Assembly (NCBI GenBank): GCA_036375275.1
Contig: DASUSF010000093.1
Coordinates: 1 to 25,470, forward strand
Direction: 5' to 3'
DNA from: DASUSF01 sp036375275
GTDB lineage: Bacteria > Pseudomonadota > Alphaproteobacteria > Geminicoccales > Geminicoccaceae
Length of the DNA: 25,470 nucleotides
This document shows positions 21,438 through 25,470 of this stretch, in pieces. The notes below the pieces were generated by a model. It made no database searches, was not told the DNA's origin, and saw only the letters and a program-made list of their open reading frames with translations. Position 1 is the first letter of the stretch. The number at the start of each line of letters is the position of its first letter. A program made the translations under genes and the position numbers.

Positions 21438-23010
21438 GCGGGCCGGACGGCCGCTCGCGACCTACGTCAGCCGGGACGGCGCCTGCCGGCTGGAGGCGGT
21501 CTCGGCCGCGGCCGAGGCGGCCGGGCTCGGCCCGGGCACGTCCCTCGCCGATGCCCATGCGCTGCTCCCGGAGCTGGAGGCCGTGCCGGCCGATCCCGAC
21601 GCCGACCGGGAGTTGCTCGAGCGGCTGCTGGTCTGGGGCGAGCGCTACACCCCGCACCTCGCGCTCGACCGGAGCTGCCCCGAGGACGCCGGCGGCAGCC
21701 TGTGGCTGGACGTGACCGGCTGCGCCCACCTGTTCGGCGGTGAGGACGCCCTCCTGGACGATCTCTGCGCGCGGCTCGGGCGCCGTGGCCTCGCCGCCCG
21801 GGGCGCGATCGCCGACGCGCCGGGCACGGCCTGGGCGCTCGCCCGCCACGGTGGCGTCGGGCGCAGCATCGTCCCCCCAGGGGGCGCCAGGGTCGCGCTC
21901 GCGCCACTCCCGGTCGCGGCGCTCCGCCTGCCGTCGGACATGGTCCGGATGCTCGACCGGCTCGGCCTCGCCCGGGTCGACAGCCTGTACCCTCTGCCCC
22001 GGCAGGCGCTCGCGGCGCGCTTCGGCGATCTGCTGACCCGCCGTCTCGACCAGGCGCTCGGCCGCATCGCGGAGCCGATCTCGCCCGCCCCGCCGCCCCG
22101 CGCTCACCGTGCCGAGCTGCTGTTCGCCGAGCCGGTCGCGCACGCCGAGGCGCTGCACGGCCTGACCCGCCGCCTGCTCGCCGAGCTCACCAGCGGGCTC
22201 GAAGCCGCCTGCCTCGGGGTCCGAAGGCTCGCTCTCGCCCTCTACCGGGTCGACAACACGGTCCAGACGATCGGGATCGGAACCAGCCGCCCGGAGCGCG
22301 ACCCGCGCCGGCTGATGCGCCTGTTCGAGGAGAAGCTCAAGGGAGTCGACCCCGGGTTCGGCATCGAGCGCGCGATCCTCGAGGCCGAGGTGGTCGAGCC
22401 GCTGCTGCCGGCGCCGATTGCCTGGCGACAGATGGGCGCCGGCGACCTCGACCAGGCGCGCGACCTGGCGCCGCTGGTCGACCGTCTGGCCGGCCGCTTC
22501 GGCCCGGCGTCGGTGGTCCGGCTCAGCCCCCGGCCGAGCCACCTGCCGGAGCGCGCCCAGGCGGCGGTGCCGGTCCTCCACGACCCCGGCAGGCAGCGCC
22601 GCCCGGCGCGGCGGGCGGCCGGGGGAGGCGGGGCCACGGCGGCGCTGCTCGAGCGGGCGCCGGACGAGCGCGCCGCGGTCGCCCCCGCCCTCTGCACCGA
22701 CACCCCGAGCCGGCCGCTCCGCCTGCTCGCCCGGCCCGAGCCGATCGAGGCGGTGGCGCCGCTCCCGGACGAGCCGCCGGTCCTGTTCCGCTGGCGGCGG
22801 ATGGTCCACAAGGTGGTCCGGGTGCGCGGCCCGGAGCGTCTGGCGCCGGAGTGGTGGCTGGAGCCGGACAGCGACCCGGATGCGGTCACCCGCGACTACT
22901 TCGCGGTCGAGGACGCGGCGGGCGGCCGCTTCTGGCTGTTCCGGGAGGGCCTCTGGCGGGAGGGTGCTACGCTGATGCCCCGCTGGTACCTGCACGGCCT
23001 GTTCGCGTAG
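21367..23010 (+). CDS. imuB: ImuB, Y-family DNA polymerase-like mutasome hub
   Basis: The 547-residue protein keeps the Y-family architecture but not the catalytic acids: the N-terminal strand reads LSLWLPHLSTDRL instead of a D-x-D type strand. This defines ImuB, a non-catalytic adaptor joining ImuA, the beta clamp and DnaE2. WLDVTGCAHLFGG and the GRRGLAARGAIADAPGTAWALA region are palm/finger equivalents. The C-terminal MVHKVVRVRGPERLAPEWW and FREGLWREG segments are typical. I do not see a clear QxxLF clamp-binding motif; the WRQMGAGDLD region is the degenerate candidate. The ATG at 21367 has GGAGG 5 nt upstream; ATG 21355 would add four residues but lacks this. No dnaE2 follows. Confidence 0.93.
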   Translation: MRSRILSLWLPHLSTDRLARDRPERAGRPLATYVSRDGACRLEAVSAAAEAAGLGPGTSLADAHALLPELEAVPADPDADRELLERLLVWGERYTPHLALDRSCPEDAGGSLWLDVTGCAHLFGGEDALLDDLCARLGRRGLAARGAIADAPGTAWALARHGGVGRSIVPPGGARVALAPLPVAALRLPSDMVRMLDRLGLARVDSLYPLPRQALAARFGDLLTRRLDQALGRIAEPISPAPPPRAHRAELLFAEPVAHAEALHGLTRRLLAELTSGLEAACLGVRRLALALYRVDNTVQTIGIGTSRPERDPRRLMRLFEEKLKGVDPGFGIERAILEAEVVEPLLPAPIAWRQMGAGDLDQARDLAPLVDRLAGRFGPASVVRLSPRPSHLPERAQAAVPVLHDPGRQRRPARRAAGGGGATAALLERAPDERAAVAPALCTDTPSRPLRLLARPEPIEAVAPLPDEPPVLFRWRRMVHKVVRVRGPERLAPEWWLEPDSDPDAVTRDYFAVEDAAGGRFWLFREGLWREGATLMPRWYLHGLFA

Positions 23011-23015
23011 CAGCC

Positions 23016-23048
23016 AGCGGGCGCGGTGTCGAAGCGCTCCCGCCCGCT
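23016..23048 (+). terminator. Hairpin after imuB, possible terminator
   Basis: AGCGGGCG (23016-23023) and CGCCCGCT (23041-23048) make a perfect 8-bp stem with a 17-nt loop, beginning 5 nt after the imuB stop codon. No long U-tract follows (only TTC), so termination may be partial or factor-assisted. Confidence 0.38.
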
Positions 23049-23171
23049 TCAGCCCTGGTCTCCCGGACTCGGCGAGGTCATGCGAGCGCGCCGGTCGCGC
23101 CTGCCGATCCGGGCCGGCGCATGGGGATCCCGGGGCATGGAGCGGGGGCCGCGTGGTAGAGGTCCGACAGT

Positions 23172-23320
23172 GTTAGCGCGATTTCCGATGAGACAGAACC
23201 GCATCGAACCGCGACGTCCTTCCGTTCATCGGAAGAAAATTGCTCCATTTCAATGGCTCAGAGCGGATTCACCCGATCGGAACCGCTTGGAGCGGTTCCG
23301 TCGTATCGGGATCCGCTCTA
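23172..23320. repeat. Composite palindromic intergenic element, copy 2 (inverted)
   Basis: This element is related to the one at 7473-7620 but in reverse order and orientation. The B hairpin comes first: TTTCCGATGAGAC (23182-23194, identical to the reverse complement of 7601-7613) against TTCATCGGAAG (23225-23235). The A hairpin follows: AGAGCGGAT (23260-23268), CCCGAT (23272-23277) and CGGAACCGC (23278-23286) pair with GCGGTTCCG (23292-23300), ATCGGG (23305-23310) and ATCCGCTCT (23311-23319), with small bulges. Both hairpins have been kept while the primary sequence drifted, including paired changes in the A stem. Confidence 0.8.
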
Positions 23321-23404
23321 GCCTGACGCCGCCGGAGCGGGCCGGGCACCGGTGACCCGCGTGCCCCGGTCACTGCGCCGGCGCATCGAGCGGGGAGAGG
23401 GAGC

Positions 23405-24628
23405 ATGCTGACCATCGACGGCGACCGGCTGCTCGCCGACCTCAACCACCTCCGGGAGTTCGGCCGCTACAAGACCGGTGTCCACCGCCCGACCTACTCC
23501 CCCGAGGACGTGGCCGCCCGGGCCTGGATCGCGGATCGCATGGCCGAGGCCGGGCTCGAGGTCACGACGGACGGCATCGGCAACGTGGTCGGTCGGAGCC
23601 CGCGCGCCGGCCCGAAGCTCCTGATCGGCTCGCACAGCGAGTCCCAGAACCACGCCGGCTGGCTCGACGGCGCGCTCGGCGTGATCTACGGCATCGAGGT
23701 GGCGCGCGCGGCCCAGGCCGATCCCGCCGCCGCGGGCCTCGGGGTGGACGCGATCTGCTTCGCCGACGAGGAAGGCCACTACGGCTCGTTCACCGGCAGC
23801 CGCTCGTTCACCGGCCTGCTCGACGAGGACGAGATCGACCGGCTCCTGAACCGCTACGACGGGACCCCGCTCCGCACCGCCCTGGAGCGCGCCGGCTACG
23901 CCGGGCGGCCGCGCGAGCTGATCGATCCGGACCGCTACCGGGGCTTCCTCGAAGCCCACATCGAGCAAGGGGACTACCTCGAGAGCGCCGGCCTCGCGGT
24001 CGGCATCGTCACCAGCATCGTCGCGATCTGGCAGTACCGGATCGTCGCCGAGGGCGAGCAGAACCACGCCGGCACGACCCGGATGGCGGTCCGCAAGGAC
24101 GCCGGGCTCGCGCTGGTCAGGCTCGCCGCCGCGATCGACCGCCGGTTCCCCGAGGTCGCGGGCGAGCGGACCGTCTGGACCACCGGGCGGATGACCTTCG
24201 AGCCGGGGGCGCCGAGCATCATCCCGGGGCGCGCCGAGATGCTGTTCCAGTTCAGGGACGCCGATCCCGAGCGGCTGGAGCGGCTCGAGGCGGCCCTTCG
24301 GGAGCTGGTCGAAGAGGCCGACCGCGCGGGCCCGTGCAGCCTCGGGCTCGAGGTGCTCTCGCAGTCGGTGCCCAAGGCGATGGACCCGGACTTCCAGGAC
24401 GCGCTCGAGGCCGCCGCCGAGCGGCACGCGCCGGGCCGGCACATGCGGATGCCGAGCGCCGCCGGCCATGATGCGCAGATCCTCGCGCGGAGGGTCCGGG
24501 CCGGGATGCTGTTCGTGCCAAGCATCGGCGGGATCAGCCACCACTGGACCGAGAACACGCGCGACGAGGACATCGTGACCGGCTGCGAGGTCCTGGCGAC
24601 CGCGGCCGCGATCATCGGCAACCGCTGA
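23405..24628 (+). CDS. M20-family Zn-dependent N-carbamoyl-L-amino-acid hydrolase / allantoate amidohydrolase-like enzyme
   Basis: The 407-residue protein has the usual length of the hydantoinase/carbamoylase family. Metal-site motifs are GSHSESQNHAGWLDG (H77, D88), FADEEG (E122/E123), FLEAHIEQG (H185) and GISHHWTENT (H379 or H380). The dimerisation/substrate motifs NHAGTTRM and AAGHDAQIL are present. The residue two after H77, normally an Asp in M20 enzymes (GSHxDS), is Glu here. The enzyme should hydrolyse a carbamoyl or amidino C-N bond of an amino acid or ureide derivative. GGGGAGAGGGAGC precedes the ATG. It is convergent with a DadA-type amino-acid dehydrogenase gene (34-nt gap), which fits amino-acid catabolism, but the substrate is not known. 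Confidence 0.92.
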   Translation: MLTIDGDRLLADLNHLREFGRYKTGVHRPTYSPEDVAARAWIADRMAEAGLEVTTDGIGNVVGRSPRAGPKLLIGSHSESQNHAGWLDGALGVIYGIEVARAAQADPAAAGLGVDAICFADEEGHYGSFTGSRSFTGLLDEDEIDRLLNRYDGTPLRTALERAGYAGRPRELIDPDRYRGFLEAHIEQGDYLESAGLAVGIVTSIVAIWQYRIVAEGEQNHAGTTRMAVRKDAGLALVRLAAAIDRRFPEVAGERTVWTTGRMTFEPGAPSIIPGRAEMLFQFRDADPERLERLEAALRELVEEADRAGPCSLGLEVLSQSVPKAMDPDFQDALEAAAERHAPGRHMRMPSAAGHDAQILARRVRAGMLFVPSIGGISHHWTENTRDEDIVTGCEVLATAAAIIGNR

Positions 24629-24662
24629 CGGCGCGCCCTGGGGCGGAGCATCCAGGTCGGCG

Positions 24663-25470
24663 TCAACCCGAGCCGTAGCGGGCGTAGGTGAGGCCGTCGA
24701 GCTCGACCGGCGGGGTCCGGCCGCCGATCACCGCCGCCAGCACCTCGGCCGAGCCGCACGCCATGGTCCAGCCGAGATGCCCGTGGCCGGTGTTGAGGAA
24801 CAGGTTGGCGACCGGGGTCGCGCCGAGGATCGGGACCCCCTCGGGGGTCATGGGCCGGAGCCCGCTCCAGGGCTCGATCGCCGCGGGATCGGCGTGGTCC
24901 CTGAGCGCCGGATACACCTTGAGCGCCGAGTTCCAGATGTAGCGCGCCCGGCGCGGGTCCGGCACCGCATCGTGACCCGCGAACTCGGCCGAGCCGGCGA
25001 GCCGGAGGCGGTCGCCGAGCGGCACCACCCCCATCTTCAGCGCCTCGTCCGAGACCGGCATCCGGGGCGCGGCGTTCCAGCCGTCGAGCGGCACGGTCAG
25101 CGAGTAGCCCTTGACCGGATAGATCGGCAGCGTCAGGCCGGCGCCCCGGGCGAGCGGCGGGCTGTAGCTGCCGCAGGCGAGGACGAAGGCGTCGGCCTCG
25201 ATGCGCCCGTCGCTGGTGTGGGCGGCGGTGATCCGCCCGTCGTCCCGCCCGAGGCGCTCGACCGTGGTCCCGAACCGGAATGCGACCCCGTGCCGCGCCG
25301 CGGCGACCTCCGCGAGCTCCCGGGTGAACAGGCCGCAGTCGCCGGATTCGTCGTCCGGAAAGTGGATCCCGCCGGCGAGCTCGCCGCGCACCGGCTCGAG
25401 CGCCGGCTCGAGCTCGATCACCCGGTCCACGTCGAGGCTCCGGTGCGCGACGCCGTGCGGCTCGAGCATG
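24663..25470 (-). CDS. FAD-dependent D-amino-acid dehydrogenase (DadA)-like, C-terminal part
   Basis: About 268 residues are visible; the N-terminal FAD Rossmann motif lies beyond the right edge of the window. The visible part has HFPDDESGDCGLFTREL, the FAD-domain strand ADAFVLACGSYSPPLA, the substrate-domain segment IYPVKGYSLTVPL, then PWSGLRPMTPEGVPILG and NTGHGHLGWTMACGSAEVLA. These are the standard DadA-type landmarks. DadA-family enzymes oxidise D-amino acids (or related secondary amines) to 2-oxo acids and pass electrons to the respiratory chain at the inner membrane. The ATG-like codon at 25469 is internal, not the start. The gene ends 34 nt from the convergent M20 hydrolase gene. Confidence 0.9.
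   Translation of the reverse strand, partial: MLEPHGVAHRSLDVDRVIELEPALEPVRGELAGGIHFPDDESGDCGLFTRELAEVAAARHGVAFRFGTTVERLGRDDGRITAAHTSDGRIEADAFVLACGSYSPPLARGAGLTLPIYPVKGYSLTVPLDGWNAAPRMPVSDEALKMGVVPLGDRLRLAGSAEFAGHDAVPDPRRARYIWNSALKVYPALRDHADPAAIEPWSGLRPMTPEGVPILGATPVANLFLNTGHGHLGWTMACGSAEVLAAVIGGRTPPVELDGLTYARYGSG

Larger units (their letters stand above)
23011..23404. other. 394-nt gap between imuB and the M20 hydrolase gene
   Basis: I see no convincing gene here. The gap holds a hairpin just after imuB (23016-23048), about 120 nt of GC-rich sequence without recognisable signals, the composite palindromic element (23172-23320), and a short inverted repeat GTGACC (23352-23357)/GGTCAC (23368-23373) before the hydrolase gene. 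Open frames crossing it run through the palindromes and have no ribosome-binding site or familiar motif. Its position, where dnaE2 commonly follows imuB, is noteworthy. Confidence 0.6.

Noticed and set aside
20617..22995. A 792-codon open frame antisense to imuA-imuB
   Set aside because: The composition is typical of antisense shadows in GC-rich DNA, there is no recognisable domain, and the plus strand encodes clear ImuA and ImuB.
23026..23355. A 109-codon plus-strand open frame between imuB and the hydrolase gene
   Set aside because: It runs through the palindromic element, has no ribosome-binding site and resembles no known protein.

Overview
The window is very GC-rich, has tightly packed genes and strong third-position G/C bias, and uses GTG and TTG starts freely. 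The LexA operator before imuA (GAAC-N7-GAAC) is the alphaproteobacterial type. Together with BCCT, polyamine-type ABC and imuAB genes this points to a free-living alphaproteobacterium, perhaps of the Rhodospirillales or Geminicoccales. That assignment is inference. I see no rRNA, tRNA, CRISPR array, transposase, integrase or phage gene.

Left part (1-6380). A C-terminal scrap resembling the MttB (trimethylamine methyltransferase) family is followed by a palindromic intergenic repeat. Then come a DapA/KDG-aldolase superfamily enzyme and an SDR dehydrogenase, separated by 3 nt, which look like a small catabolic operon. A DUF3574-type small protein follows. Convergent to it on the minus strand is an SDR gene followed by an FAD-linked oxidase of the alkylglycerone-phosphate synthase type, and further along a GNAT acetyltransferase and a TPR-like protein.

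Middle minus-strand block (6503-14247). This holds a flippase-like integral membrane protein, a GT2 glycosyltransferase and an overlapping GT39-type membrane glycosyltransferase, which look like a lipid-linked sugar-transfer set. Upstream is a tightly coupled osmolyte operon. It runs from a BCCT carrier to a lipoprotein that fuses an OpuAC/ProX glycine-betaine-binding domain to a TAXI (TRAP-type) binding domain plus a C-terminal membrane anchor, and ends with a TeaD-like universal stress protein. Its genes overlap by 4 and 8 nt, and no ABC or TRAP permease accompanies the binding protein.

Plus-strand block (14508-18841). A complete spermidine/putrescine-family ABC importer lies divergent to the BCCT operon: ATPase, periplasmic binding protein and two permeases. 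The first permease has a large periplasmic insertion, and a hairpin sits before the binding-protein gene.

Right part (18911-25470). A DUF6134-type secreted protein, a GFA-family zinc protein and a GNAT acetyltransferase precede an SOS-controlled imuA-imuB mutasome pair. The usual dnaE2 partner does not follow. Next is a 394-nt gap containing a palindromic repeat. An M20 N-carbamoyl-amino-acid hydrolase-type enzyme and, convergent to it, the C-terminal part of a DadA-type FAD amino-acid dehydrogenase finish the window.

The least ordinary items are the BCCT/dual-binding-lipoprotein/USP operon, the two diverged copies of a composite palindromic element (7473-7620 and 23172-23320, in opposite orientation), and the imuAB pair without dnaE2.
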